Positions 31,896-43,988 of a stretch of 64,000 bases of DNA are shown one piece after another. The first letter of the stretch is position 1. Every line of letters starts with the position of its first letter. The notes under the pieces are model-generated. The model had not been told where the DNA came from, ran no database searches, and saw only the letters and a program-made list of their open reading frames with translations. The translations under genes and the position numbers were made by a program. This DNA comes from Bufo bufo (Eukaryota; Chordata; Amphibia; Anura; Bufonidae): positions 303,436,622 through 303,500,621 of the forward strand of contig NC_053390.1 in assembly GCF_905171765.1 (NCBI RefSeq). Direction: 5' to 3'.

Positions 31896-34800
31896 ATGAG
31901 GAAAACATCTAGTAAGGGACGCGGACGCGGACATGGTCGTGGTGGTGTTAGTGGACCCTCTGGTGCTAGGAGAGGACGTGGCCGTTCTGCCACAGCCACA
32001 CGTCCTAGTGTACCAATTACCTCAGGTCACAGTAGCCGCCAGAATTTACAGGGATATTTGGTGGGGCCCAATGCCGTTCTAAGGATGGTAAGGCCTGAGC
32101 AGGTACAGGCATTAGTCAATTTGGTGGCCGACAGTGGATCTAGCACGTTCACATTATCTCCCACCCAGTCATCTGCAGAAAGCGCACAGAAGGCGCATGA
32201 AAACCAAGCCCATCAGTCTGTCACATCATCCCCATGCATACCAGGGAAACTGTCTGAGCCTCAAGTTATGCAGCAGTCTCTTATGCTGTTTGAAGACTCT
32301 GCTGGCAGGGTTTCCCAAGGGCATCCACCTAGCCCTTCCCCAGCGGTGGAAGACATAGAATGCACTAACGCACAACCACTTATGTTTCCTGAAGATGAGG
32401 ACATGGGAATACCACCTCAGCACGTCTCTGATGATGACGAAACACAGGTGCCAACTGCTGTGTCTTTCTGCAGTGTGCAGACTGAACAGGAGGTCAGGGA
32501 TGAAGACGATGCAGGACACGATGAGGTCCTAGACCCCACATGGAATGAAGGTCGTGCCACTGACTTTCACAGTTCGGAGGAAGAGGCAGTGGTGAGACCG
32601 AGCCAACAGCGTAGCAAAAGACAAAGAGGGAGCAGTGGGCAAAAGCAGAACACCCGCCGCCAAGAGACTCCGCCTGCTACTGACCGCCGCCATCTGGGAC
32701 CGAGCACCCCAAAGGCAGCTTCAAGGAGTTCCCTGGCATGGCACTTCTTCAAACAATGTGCTGACGTCAAGACCCGAGTGGTTTGCACGTTGTGCCATCA
32801 GAGCCTGAAGCGGGGCATTAACGTTCTGAACCTTAGCACAACCTGCATGACCAGGTACCTGCATGCAAAGCATGAACTGCAGTGGAGTAAGCACCTTAAA
32901 AACAAGGAAGTCACTCAGGCTCCCCCTGCTACCTCTTCTGCTGCTACCGCCTCGGCCTCTTCTGCTGCCGCCTCGGCCTCTTCCTCCGCCTCTGGAGGAA
33001 CGTTGGCACCTGCCGCCCAGCAAACATGGGATGTACCACCAACACCACCACCTGCGTCACCAAGCATCTCAACCATGTCACACGGCAGCGTTCAGCTCTC
33101 CATCTCACAAACATTTGAGAGAAAGCGTAAATTCCCACCTAGCCACCCTCGATCCCTGGCCCTGAATGCCAGCATTTCTAAACTACTGGCCTATGAAATG
33201 CTGTCATTTAGGCTGGTGGACACACACAGCTTCAAACAGCTCATGTCGCTTGCTGTCCCACAGTATGTTGTTCGCAGCCGGCACTACTTCTCCAAGAGAG
33301 CCGTGCCTTCCCTGCACAACCAAGTATCCGATAAAATCAAGTGTGCACTGCGCAATGCCATCTGTGGCAAGGTCCACCTAACCACAGATACGTGGACCAG
33401 TAAGCACGGCCAGGGACGCTATATCTCCCTAACTGCATACTGGGTAAATGTAGTGGCGGCTGGGCCCCAGGCGGAGAGCTGTTTGGCGCACGTCCTTCCG
33501 CCGCCAAGGATCGCAGGGCAACATTCTTTGCCTCCTGTCTCCTCCTCCTCCTACTCAGCTTCCTCCTCCTCTTCTTCCACCAACTTCAGTCAGCCACACA
33601 CCTTCACCACCAACTTCAGCACAGCCCGGGGTAAACGTCAGCAGGCCATTCTGAAACTCATATGTTTGGGGGACAGGCCCCACACCGCACAGGAGTTGTG
33701 GGGGGTATAGAACAACAGACCGACGAGTGGTTGCTGCCGGTGAGCCTCAAGCCCGGCCTGGTGGTGTGCGATAATGGGCGAAATCTTGTTGCAGCTCTGG
33801 GACTAGCCGGTTTGATGCACATCCCTTGCCTGGCGCATGTGCTGAATTTGGTGGTGCAGAAGTTCATTCACAACTACCCCGACATGTCAGAGCTGCTGCA
33901 TAAAGTGCGGGCCGTCTGTTCGCGCTTCCGGCGTTCACACCCTGCCGCTGCTCGCCTGTCTGCGCTACAGCGTAACTTCGGCCTTCCCGCTCACCGCCTC
34001 ATATGCGACGTGCCCACCAGGTGGAACTCCACCTTGCACATGCTGGACAGACTGTGCGAGCAGCAGCAGGCCATAGTGGAGTTTCAGCTGCAGCACGCAC
34101 GGGTCAGTCGCACTGCGGAACAGCACCACTTCACCACCAATGACTGGGCCTCCATGCGAGACCTGTGTGCCCTGTTGCGCTGTTTCGAGTACTCCACCAA
34201 CATGGCCAGTGGCGATGACGCCGTTATCAGCGTTACAATACCACTTCTATGTCTCCTTGTGAAAACACTTAGGGCGATGATGGAAGAGGAGGTGGCCCAG
34301 GAGGAGGAGGAGGAGGAAGAGGGGTCATTTTTAGCACTTTCAGGCCAGTCTCTTTGAAGTGACTCAGAGGGAGGTTTTTTGCAACAGCAGAGGCCAGGTA
34401 CAAATGTGGCCAGACAGGGCCCACTACTGGAGGACGAGGAGGACGAGGATGAGGAGGAGGTGGAGGAGGATGAGGATGAAGCATGTTCACAGCGGGGTGG
34501 CATCAAACGCAGCTCGGGCCCATCACTGGTGCGTGACTGGGGGGAAACGCAGGACGATGACGATACGCCTCCCACAGAGGACAGCTTGTCCTTACCTCTG
34601 GGCAGCCTGGCACACATGAGCGACTACATGCTGCAGTGCCTGCGCAACGACAGCAGAGTTGCCCACATTTTAACGTGTGCGGACTACTGGGTTGCCACCC
34701 TGCTTGATCCCCGGTACAAAGACAATGTGCCCACCTTACTTCCTACACTGGAGCGTGATAGGAAGATGCGCGAGTACAAGCGCACGTTGGTAGACGCGCT

Positions 34801-35307
34801 ACTGAGAGCATTCCCAAATGTCACAGGGGAACAAGTGGAAGCCCAAGGCGAAGGCAGAGGAGGAGCAAGAGGTCGCAACGCAGCTGTGTCACGGCCAGCT
34901 CCTCTGAGGGCAGGGTTAGCATGGCAGAGATGTGGAAAAGTTTTGTCACCACGCCACAGCTAACTGCACCACCACCTGATACGGAACGTGTTAGCAGGAG
35001 GCAACATTTCACTAACATGGTGGAACAGTACGTGTGCACACCCCTCCACGTACTGACTGATGGTTCGGCCACATTCAACTTCTGGGTCTCCAAATTGTCC
35101 ACGTGGCCAGAGCTAGCCTTTTATGCCTTGGAGGTGCTGGCCTGCCCGGCGGCCAGCGTTTTGTCTGAACGTGTATTCAGCACGGCAGGGGGCGTCATTA
35201 CAGACAAACGCAGCCGCCTGTCTACAGCCAATGTGGACAAGCTGACGTTCATAAAAATGAACCAGGCATGGATCCTACAGGACCTGTCCATCCCTTGTGC
35301 AGATTAG
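31896..35307 (+). pseudogene. hAT transposase with BED zinc finger, copy 2 (three lesions)
   Basis: The start is ATG at 31,896 after GGTAACA, with a basic Gly/Arg-rich N-terminus (KGRGRGHGRGG). The BED finger is near 32,730-32,868 (WHFFKQCADVKT, CTLC, HAKH). The catalytic-fold block VVCDNGRNLVAA is near 33,765, the conserved CDVPTRWNSTLHMLDRL near 34,005, and the C-terminal hAT block AFYALEVLACPAASVLSERV near 35,120. Lesions: one base lost at about 33,703 (stop at 33,708), CGA to TGA at 34,355-34,357, and one base lost near 34,875. None of these is shared with copy 1, so the two copies decayed independently. Confidence 0.93.
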
Positions 35308-35439
35308 ACATTAACTACCTCCCCTTAACCATATATTATTGTACTCCAGGGCACTTCCTTATTCAATCCTATTTTTATTTTCATTTTACCATTATATTGC
35401 GGGGCAACCCAAAGTTGAATGAACCTCTCCTCTGTCTGG

Positions 35440-36005
35440 GTGCCGGGGCCTAAAAATATCTGACAGTGGCCTGTTCCAGTGGTGGGTGACATGAAGCCTG
35501 ATTCTCTGCTATGACATGAAGACTGATTCTCTGCTGAGTCGCTGACATGAAGCCAGATTCTATGTTATGGGACCTCTCTCCTCTGTCTGGGTGCCGGGGC
35601 CTAAATTATATGACAATGGACTGTTCCAATGTTGGGTGACGTGAAGCCTGATTCTCTGCTATGACATGAAGACTGATTCTCGGCTGACATGAAGCCAGAT
35701 TCTCTGCTATGGGACCTCTCTCCTTTGCCTGGGTGCCTGGGCCTAAATATCTGACAATGGACTGTTCCAGTGGTGGGTGACGTGAAGCCTGATTCTCTGC
35801 TATGACATGAAGATTGATTCTCTGCTGACATGAAGCCAGATTCTCTGCTATGGGACCTCTCTCCTCTTCCTGGGTGCCGGGGCCTAAATATCTGACAATG
35901 GACTGTTCCAGTGGTGGGTGACGTAAAGCCTGATTCTCTGCTATGACATGAAGACTGATTCTCTGCTGACATGAAGCCAGATTTTCTGCTATGGGACCTC
36001 TCTCC
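35440..36005 (+). repeat. hAT 3' subterminal satellite, copy 2
   Basis: Four units of about 140 bp with CTCTGTCTGGGTGCCGGGGC, GACAATGGACTGTTCCAGTG and GATTCTCTGC runs. It has fewer units than copy 1, so the array length varies between copies. Open frames on the minus strand are repeat artefacts. Confidence 0.9.
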
Positions 36006-36297
36006 AATTGATATTGGTTAATTTTTATTTATTTTATTTTTATTTTTATTCATTTCCCTATCCACATTTGTTTGCAGGGGATTTAACTACATTTTGTTGC
36101 TTTTTGCAGCCCTCTAGCCCTTTCCTGGGCTGTTTTACAGCCTTTTTAGTGCCGAAAAGTTCGGGTCCCCATTGACTTCAATGGGGTTCGGGACGAAGTT
36201 CGGGGCGGGTTCGGATCCCGAACCCGAACATTTCCGGGAAGTTCGGCCGAACTTCTCGAACCCGAACATCCAGGTGTTCGCTCAACTCTAATCTTAA

Positions 36298-37862
36298 CCA
36301 CTTCAGCCCCCCTAGCTTAAACACCCTTAATGACCAGGCCACTTTTTACACTTCTGCACTACACTACTTTCACCGTTTATTGCTTGGTCATGCAACTTAC
36401 CACCCAAATTAATTTTACCTCCTTTTCTTCTCACTAATAGAGCTTTCATTTGGTGGTATTTCATTGCTGCTGACATTTTAACTTTTTTTGTTATTAATCG
36501 AAATTTAACGATTTTTTTGCAAAAAATGACATTTTTCACTTTCAGTTGTAAAATTTTGCAAAAAAACGACATCCATATATAAATTTTTCTCAAAATTTAT
36601 TGTTCTACATTTCTTTGATAAAAAAAAATGTTTGGGTAAAAAAAAAATGGTTTGGGTAAAAGTTATAGCGTTTACAAACTATGGTACAAAAATGTGAATT
36701 TCCGCTTTTTGAAGCAGCTCTGACTTTCTGAGCACCTGTCATGTTTCCTGAAGTTCTACAATGGCCAGACAGTACAAACACCCCACAAATGACTCTATTT
36801 CGGAAAGTAGACACCCTAAGGTATTCGCTGATGGGCATAGTGAGCTCATAGATCTTTTTATTTTTTGTCACAAGTTAGCGGAAAATTATGATTTTTTATT
36901 TTTTATTCTTACAAAGTCTCATATTCTACTAACTTGTGACAAAAAATAAAAACTTCCATGAACTCACTATGCCCATCACAAAATACCTTGGGGTGTCTTC
37001 TTTCCAAAATGGGGTCACTTGTGGGGTAGTTATACTGCCCTGGCATTTTAGGGGCCCAAATGCGTGCAAAATAGTTTGAAATCAAAATCTGTAAAAAAAA
37101 TGGCCGGTGAAACCCGAAAGGTGCTCTTTGGAATGTGGGCCCCTTTGCCCACCTAGGCTGCAAAAAAGTGTCACACATGTGGTATTGCCATACTCAGGAG
37201 AAGTTGGGCAATGTGTTTTGGGGTGTCATTTTACATATACCCATGCTGGGTGAGAGAAATATCTTGGCAAAAGACAACTTTTCCCATTTTTTTATACAAA
37301 GTTGGCATTTGACCAAGATATTTATCTCACCCAGCATGGGTATATGTAAAATGACACCCCAAAACACATTTCCCAACTTCTCCTGAGTACGGCAATACCA
37401 CATGTGTGACACTTTTTTGCAGCCTAGGTGGGCAAAGGGGCCCACATTCCAAAGAGCACCTTTCGGATTTCACCGGCCATTTTTTACAGATTTTGATTTC
37501 AAACTACTTTGGACGCATTTGGGCCCCTAGAATGCCAGGGCAGTATAACTACCCCACAAGTGACCCCATTTTGGAAAGAAGACACCCCAAGGTATTTCGT
37601 GTTGGGCATAGTGAGTTCATGGAAGTTTTGGGGTGTCATTTTACATATACCCATGCTGGGTGAGATAAATATCTCGGCAAAAGACAACATTTTTAATTTT
37701 TTTATACAAAGTTGGCATTTGACCGAGATATTTCTCTCACCCAGCATTGGTATATGTAAAATGACACCCCAAAACACATTCCCCAACTTCTCCTGAGTAC
37801 GGCGATACCAGATGTGTGACACTTTTTTGCAGCCTAGATGCGCAAAGGGGCCCACATTCCTT
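36298..37862. repeat. TTAA-family repeat with inverted segments (cut by gap)
   Basis: It begins TTAACCACTTCAG at 36,294 and resembles 20,760 onward (GGTGGTATTTCATTGCTGCTG, ACTTTCTGAGCACCTGTCAT). About 36,970-37,275 is repeated in reverse at 37,310-37,615 (for example CCCACCTAGGCTGC against GCAGCCTAGGTGGG), centred near 37,290. The segment with CCCATGCTGGGTGAGA then starts again at 37,627. No gene. The right end lies in the gap. Confidence 0.72.
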
Positions 37863-38062
37863 NNNNNNNNNNNNNNNNNNNNNNNNNNNNNNNNNNNNNN
37901 NNNNNNNNNNNNNNNNNNNNNNNNNNNNNNNNNNNNNNNNNNNNNNNNNNNNNNNNNNNNNNNNNNNNNNNNNNNNNNNNNNNNNNNNNNNNNNNNNNNN
38001 NNNNNNNNNNNNNNNNNNNNNNNNNNNNNNNNNNNNNNNNNNNNNNNNNNNNNNNNNNNNNN
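37863..38062. other. assembly gap (200 N)
   Basis: A second gap of exactly 200 N, again beside inverted repeats. It hides the right end of the TTAA repeat and the start of the L1-like element. Confidence 0.99.
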
Positions 38063-38883
38063 AGCCCATATCTCTAAATAGTTTAAAAGAAAGCCTCTTA
38101 ATCCCATTATCTCTCCCTCTTGGGAATCCCATATATTTTATTAAGGCCTACTTATCTCAACATGTCTCTTACAGTGACCTGATAAGACCTCTGAATTGGT
38201 TTGAGAGCTTGATAGAGAGTCCGCAAGACCCTATAAAAATGATATCACAATTTTACAGCAGAATTAGATCCCAAACAACTTCTATTTTACCCTCCTTTAT
38301 CGGTTTATGGGAGAAGGACTTAAAACGCACTTTTTCAGATAAAGAAATTCATATTATTTTGAACTCTCCTCACAAAGCATCTAGATGTGTACGCATTCAG
38401 GAAGATGGGTTCAAGATAATCACTAGGTGGTATAAAACCCCGGATGTGGTTTCGCGATACTCATCTTCTGGTTGTGACAAATGTTGGAGATGTCTTGCTG
38501 ATAGAGGCTCTTACTTACATATATGGTGGGAGTGTCCGAAATTACTAGCTTGGTGGAACAAAATATTCCAAATAAGCAATCAAATCTGTGGTGGGGATCT
38601 CTCCCCCTCCCCCGAGATTGCTCTCCTGAACATTTTCCCTCCTGACCATAAAATCCCAAACCTAGGCCTTTTTAAACATTTGATTGTAGCTGCCAAACTG
38701 CTTATCCCTAGACTTTGGCTCTCTACAGAAATCCCTCCTATTAAGCAATGGCTTTCAAAGATTGACCAGATCCACAGATTTGAGGAACTTTCCTCCTGGG
38801 AGCTGAGAAACTTCAAAAAGTTTTCAAAAACGTGGGTGGCATGGAAAACATTTAGAAACTCCAACGACTTGCCAATAGTATAG
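38063..38883 (+). pseudogene. L1-like ORF2 protein, C-terminal fragment
   Basis: This is the region after the reverse transcriptase of an L1/Tx1-type ORF2. Blocks such as YFIKAYLSQHVSYSDLIRPL, HKASRCVRIQEDGFKIITRW and the Cys/His cluster CDKCWRCLADRG followed by HIWWECP are the C-terminal Cys-rich domain of vertebrate L1 ORF2p. The frame is open to a stop at 38,881-38,883. No endonuclease or RT domain is visible on this side of the gap. The frame continues into the N run, so it is annotated as a fragment. Confidence 0.82.
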
Positions 38884-39206
38884 GCAGAGTTTAGTTTGTA
38901 CTATTGCATCCCTTAAGCAGGTCCTAACCTGAGGGTTTTTACCCTCCATTACCTCACCTCACTAGCAGTGTGTCTCTGCACCCACACCTTACCAGCATCT
39001 TACCATCACTTTCTTATATGCCGGATCCCTGTAAAGGGAAGCTTTATTATTATACAATGATATCCTCGCACTTATATAAGTCTAAGTTATGTGACGTTAA
39101 AGTTGTTTGTTACTTGACGTTATAGACAGGAGGTCCCCCCCTCCTTAATGTATGGAATGCGGAAGTTTCTTAATAAAAAATATAAAAAAAAAAAAATAAA
39201 AATAAA
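38063..39206 (+). mobile_element. L1-like LINE, 3' end
   Basis: It contains the ORF2 C-terminus, then about 290 bp of 3' UTR, and ends in an A-rich tail with AATAAA (39,170-39,206). The tail joins directly to Gypsy gag sequence at 39,207. The 5' part is in or beyond the gap, so the target duplication cannot be checked. Confidence 0.82.
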
Positions 39207-40051
39207 AAGAATCTCCTAGACGGACAAACATTTGCCAAATGACCTATGCCCCCACAACAAAAACACACCATACTCTGAGGACTAAATCCTCTTTTATCAG
39301 GGGCAAGTCGACCTAGCTGCATGGGCTCCTCCTCAGAGGGGAGCGAGACAGGATGAGGCCCCTGCACACTGAATGAGTCCGCAACACTGCCCCTAGACTG
39401 ACAATGGCTGGACAGAGAGGTCTCGTTTCTTTCTCTTAGACGCCTGTCAAGGCGTACCGCCAATGACATGGCAGACTCTAAGGACGTTAGTCTCTCATGA
39501 AAAGCAAACGCATCTTTCAATCTCTCTGAGAGACCATGACAGAACTGACTCCGGAGTGCAGCATCATTCCAACCCGAATCAGCTGCCCATCTCCGAAATT
39601 CAGAACAATAAAGCTCCGCAGACAGTTTGTTCTGGCATAAAACACGTAAGTTAGATTCGGCCAGAGCAACACGATCCGGGTCATCATAAATCTGCCCCAG
39701 GGCCACAAAAAATCTTTCCACGGATCGAAGGGAGGGATCCCCTGATGGCAGCGAAAAAGCCCAAGTCTGAGCATTACCCCTGAGCAGGGAGATGACAATC
39801 CTCACCCTCTGCTCCTCCTTACCAGAGGAGTGTGGACACAAGCAAAAATGGAGTTTGCATGCCTCTCTGAAGCGAACAAAATTCTCACTGCCCCCGGAGA
39901 ACGTTTCCGGAAGTGAGACCTTTGGCTCGCAACAGACTCCATGAGCCGGAGCAGAGCCCAATGCTTGAAGCTGAGTCATAGATTGACGGAGATCCGCTAC
40001 TTCCAAAGAAAGACCCTGCATGCGGTCAACCAGGCCAGAAAGCGGATCCAT
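39207..40051 (-). pseudogene. Ty3/Gypsy gag, duplicated 5' part
   Basis: It starts with MDPLSGLVDRMQGL, the same as the gag at 43,989-45,285, and reads through the capsid-like region to the zinc knuckle CFCCGGIGHLANVC. It then runs into the L1 tail after PSRRF. The protease part is missing. Differences from the other copy are only a handful of amino acids. Confidence 0.9.
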
Positions 40052-40082
40052 GTCAAAAAAGGACGGTTTTGGTGGATTATAA

Positions 40083-40725
40083 TGTCACGGCTGTATGTGA
40101 GCAACAATAGTATACACAGTAAAAGAGCTACTGACCGGACCCAAACTAGGGAGGATAAAGGGTGACCCCTGTCAGACCCTCAAAGCTCTCCCTATGCTGC
40201 TAAAGCACATGCCCGGATCCAAATGGCGGAACGAGGCATGCCCACGTACCTAAGACTGATGACCACTGTAACCCCTACAATAGTGGAAGGGGCACGGCCA
40301 CCGGTGCCCTACTCAGTATATGGAGGGAACCGTGGCCACCTCAGATCCAGTCAGAAAATAATCAGGTACACAACAATGTCTGTACACTTAGCTGAAGGTG
40401 TTGCAGCCGCAGAGAAGACAGATCCAAGGACAGCTGGCAATATCCGGAGTGCTTGCTGCAGCAGAACACAGGTCCAGTGAACTGATAGCTACAAGTGAAG
40501 ATACTAAAGCAAGAGCTACAACTGAAATGAGAACTATAATCCACGCCCTACAATAGGAGGAGGGGTGATATAAAGAGAGGGAAATCAAACGCATGAGGAA
40601 CAGCTGGGAGGAAGGAAACCAAAAGTAAACAGAGCAGTGAGAACTCCTCCCAGCTCTAGTAGTGACATCATCACAGGGGTGGAGAAACAGAGCTGTGAGA
40701 ACGTCCCAAAGCTCTGGTAGTGACA
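40083..40725 (-). repeat. Gypsy LTR, left copy
   Basis: It is 643 bp, with plus-strand ends TGTCACGGCTG and CTGGTAGTGACA, i.e. the 6-bp inverted termini TGTCAC/GTGACA. It is nearly identical to 45,317-45,959. Gag begins 32 bp inside on the minus strand. Confidence 0.9.
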
Positions 40726-40843
40726 GTTACTCGCGGTTATGTCGTCCCTGGGCAGGCTCGCATAAGTGAAAAGGAGAACGGCACAGGAATTCTCTGGGGC
40801 ACACTCTGGTGTAAGGGACACTGGCCAGATGGTGGTTTGAGGT

Positions 40844-42893
40844 GCCTCTATCGGAAACAATATCAGAGGGAATGCCGTGCAATTTAACAATATGGTCGAC
40901 AAAAGCTTGCGCCAACGTTTTAGCATTGGGTAAACCAGGGAAAGGTACGAAATGAGCCATCTTGCTAAAACGGTCCACCACCACCAGGATCACCGACTTC
41001 CCCGAGGAACGAGGAAGATCCGTGATAAAGTCCATGGACAGGTGTGTCCAAGGACGGGAAGGTATGGGTAACGGGAGAAGGGAACCTGAAGGCTGTGAAC
41101 GAGGGACCTTAGCGCGAGCGCACGTCTCACAAGCAGCCACAAAACCCTCCACCGACTTACGAAGAGCCGGCCACCAAAATCTCCGAGCAATGAGATCTAC
41201 CATGGCTCTACTCCCGGGGTGACCAGCAAGAACCGTATCATGATGCTCCTTAAAGAGTTTGTGACGTAGTTCAGGAGGCACAAACAACTTCCCAGAAGGA
41301 CAACGGGCAGGTGCCTCAGTCTGGGCCTCGGCCTCCAAATCGGAATATAGAGCAGAAACAACTACCCCCTCCGCCAAAATGGGACCCGGGTCCTCGGAGT
41401 TTCCTCCTCCCGGAAAACAGCGAGAGAGAGCATCAGCCTTCACATTTTTTATCCCAGGTCGGAATGTAACAACAAAATTGAATCTGGAGAAGAACAGAGA
41501 CCATCTGGCCTGTCTCGGATTCATACGCCTGGCCGACTCCAAGTATGCCAGATTCTTATGGTCGGTAAAAACGGTGATAGGGTGCCTGGCCCCCTCCAAC
41601 CAATGGCGCCATTCCTCGAAAGCCAACTTGATGGCCAACAACTCCCTATCTCCCACATCATAGTTTCTCTCTGCCGGGGAGAGTTTTTTAGAGAAAAAGG
41701 CACAGGGTCGCCATTTGGCAGGAGAAGGGCCCTGGGACAAAACCGCACCCACACCCACCTCGGAAGCATCCACCTCAACAATAAAAGGTAAGGAAACATC
41801 GGGATGCACCAAGACGGGAGCAGACGCAAAACTCTCTTTAATCTTAGAAAAGGCTGCAAGCGCCTCCTCCGACCAAGAGGAAAAATCCGCCCCCTTTTTT
41901 GTCATGTCAGTAAGGGGTTTGACAACAGAGGAATAATTCAAAATGAACTTTCTGTAATAGTTCGCAAAACCCAGAAAGCGCATCAATGCCTTCTGATTCT
42001 CAGGAAGCTCCCACTCAAGTACAGCACGGACCTTCTCCGGATCCATGCGAAAACCAGAAGCAGAGAGGAGAAAACCCAGAAATTGAATCTCAGATACCAT
42101 AAAAAGACATTTCTCCAGCTTGGCGTACAATTTATTTTCCCGCAGAATCTGCAGAACCTGAAAAAGATGATCCTGATGGGTCTGAACATCAGGGGAAAAA
42201 AATCAAAATATCATCAAGATACACCAATACAAATTTCCCCATTAAATGGTAGAAAATACTATTAACAAAATGCTGAAAGACGGCCGGAGCATTCATCAGG
42301 CCGAAAGGCATAACGAGATTCTCGAAATGCCCGTTAGGGGTATTAAAGGCCGTTTTCCATTCATCCCCCGCTCTGACCCTGACCAGGTTGTACGCGCCTC
42401 TCAAATCCAATTTGGAAAACACCTTGGCCCCAACAATTTGGTTGAAGAGGTCCGGGATCAGAGAAAGGGGATAGGGATCGCGAATCGTGATACGGTTCAG
42501 CTCCCTAAAATCTAGGCAAGGTCTCAGAGAGCCATCTTTTTTTTTAACAAAAAAAAAAACCCGCGGCCACAGGTGACTTTGAGGGACGAATATGCCCCTT
42601 CTCGAGACTCTCGGAGATATAAGTTCGCATTGCGATTCTTTCCGGTTGTGAGAGATTGTAGAGGCGTGCTTTTGGCAGCTTGGCGCCGGGAATGAGGTTA
42701 ATGGGACAGTCAAACTCCCGGTGAGGAGGTAGCTCCTGAACACCGCTCTCGGAAAACACGTCCGAGAAATCAGAGAGAAATGATGGCACAGTTTTAGTAG
42801 ACACCTCTGCAAAAGTCGCTGTGAGACAATTCTCTCTACAAAAGTCACTCCACTCATTTATTTGCCTTCCTTGCCAATCAATAGTGGGGTTAT
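40844..42893 (-). pseudogene. Gypsy pol: RT, RNase H, integrase; frameshifted and truncated
   Basis: After the insertion the frame reads NPTIDWQ, then the RT N-terminus ([10 protein letters not shown], frameshift in the A/T run near 42,545), LDFRELN, the catalytic VYLDDILIF near 42,205, and a second frameshift near 42,193. The RNase H region is VEVDASEVGVGAVLSQ to FTDHKNLAYLE. The integrase has the HHCC finger (HDTVLAGHPGS to CETCARAK) and the first catalytic Asp in LSMDFITDLP. It stops at IVSDRG, the second Asp, where the duplication junction removes the final Glu and the C-terminus. The copy cannot encode active enzymes. Confidence 0.92.
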
Positions 42894-43988
42894 TTTTCGA
42901 AAACAAAAGGGGATCCGCTCACTTCTGTTTCCCTCAGGACAGGTGCTCCAATCCAAGGTTGAGTCACCCCTCAAAGTTTTGGAAAAATATGTAGAAAAAT
43001 GGATTGGTCACTCTTATATGGAAATGTAGGATATTTTTTATTAATATTAATATATATGTTAAAATGAAAAATAATAAACCATAAATAAAAGATACATAAA
43101 AAGATAAAACACAATATCCTATGTCTGCTCTCTATTTGATTGTCATATGGTTTATATGACAAAGATGATAACAATTCCAGGGTGGACAATAATAGCGTCA
43201 AAACGTCTCCACCTAGATGATCTGATGTGTGAGAGACGGATTGGCACAAGTAGTATCCACTCAGTGATTGAACACAGTATCAAATGGAAATTTTATAACA
43301 TCTAATATTTAAAATGAATCAATCAGCCATATGATGTAGAGGATATGTCTCTGACGAATATATCAAAAATCCTTATGTATGACAAAATTGCAATCCCACT
43401 CCTTTGTGAATGGAAAGTAAGTTGTGTCCACTCTTTCTCCCAATGTTATAGCATGTAGCTAGGGTAGCCCGTGCAAGTTAGTTTTGGTTACAATGTCAAT
43501 ACCAAAAAGATGCACACAGCCGCCACAAGCCGATGCTGCACCGTGTCCAACTGCCGACTGCTGCACTGTATTGGTGAGTTGTCGCAGCACAGATTGTTTC
43601 AGTCGTCGCAAGCGGTATATTCAGTCGGTGTTCAGGGAAATAAGTCTAGATGTTATACCCACTAGAGTTGTGGGCTTACCTTTATTGGCACCGTTGGACA
43701 AAATAAGGGCTTGGATACGAGCTCCTGCTCTGCTAGATCAGCCGGCGTCCCGGCTATGGAGCTGCTCGCGTCCCTCGTGTTGTCCGCGGGTAATTTGAAC
43801 CGGATGCAAGGATGGTAAGCCTTTCTCTTTCAGCGCTGATGGATGACGTGTTGCAGTGATTCCAACACTGAATCCAAAGGTTTATTTTCTTTTCTTTGTA
43901 GTGCACTTAGTAGAAGATGGGGTATTCGTCCAAAGGTATGACGCCAGACGCGTTTCGGGGAGACACTGTCCCCTTCCTCATTTTTCTA
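42894..43988 (-). mobile_element. 1.1-kb noncoding insert with hammerhead-like 5' end, in Gypsy
   Basis: A perfect 15-bp direct repeat CAATAGTGGGGTTAT (42,879-42,893 and 43,989-44,003) flanks 1,095 bp that split the Gypsy frame between HNPTI and DWQ. No gene is seen. The minus-strand 5' end begins only 8 bases before a hammerhead-like core. The 15-bp duplication equals that of PLE3, so I class this as a non-autonomous Penelope-like (or retrozyme-like) insertion. Confidence 0.75.
43940..43988 (-). ncRNA. hammerhead-like motif at the 5' end of the insert (truncated)
   Basis: Read on the minus strand: TGAGGA (43,980-43,975), a stem of GGGGACA with TGTCTCCCC, GAAA (43,956-43,953), CGCGTC, then TGGCGTC. 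The C before TGANGA is A and the left strand of stem I is cut off by the element end. It probably derives from a complete ribozyme like that at 49,225. Confidence 0.55.

Larger units (their letters stand above)
30213..36290 (+). mobile_element. hAT transposon family 1, copy 2, complete
   Basis: It is flanked by a perfect 8-bp target duplication ATCTTAAC (30,205-30,212 and 36,291-36,298). The terminal repeats TAGGGATGAGCGAAC and, inverted, TAGAGTTGAGCGAAC enclose 6,078 bp. Order: GTTCGG-rich left end, promoter, 295-bp tandem repeats, transposase gene, 3' satellite, GTTCGG-rich right end. The insertion falls on the edge of a TTAA-family repeat, whose TTAA is part of the duplicated 8 bp. It gives the full layout of the family that copy 1 only partly shows. 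Confidence 0.96.
39207..40843 (-). mobile_element. duplicated Gypsy fragment (gag start, LTR, 118 bp of flank)
   Basis: It is about 99% identical to 44,444-46,080, with roughly ten substitutions in 1,637 bp. It includes 118 bp (40,726-40,843) that lie outside the element next to the other LTR. It then joins, without a target duplication, to integrase coding sequence at 40,844. That is the junction of a tandem duplication of 40,844-46,080. The left copy was afterwards cut by the L1-like insertion. Confidence 0.85.
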
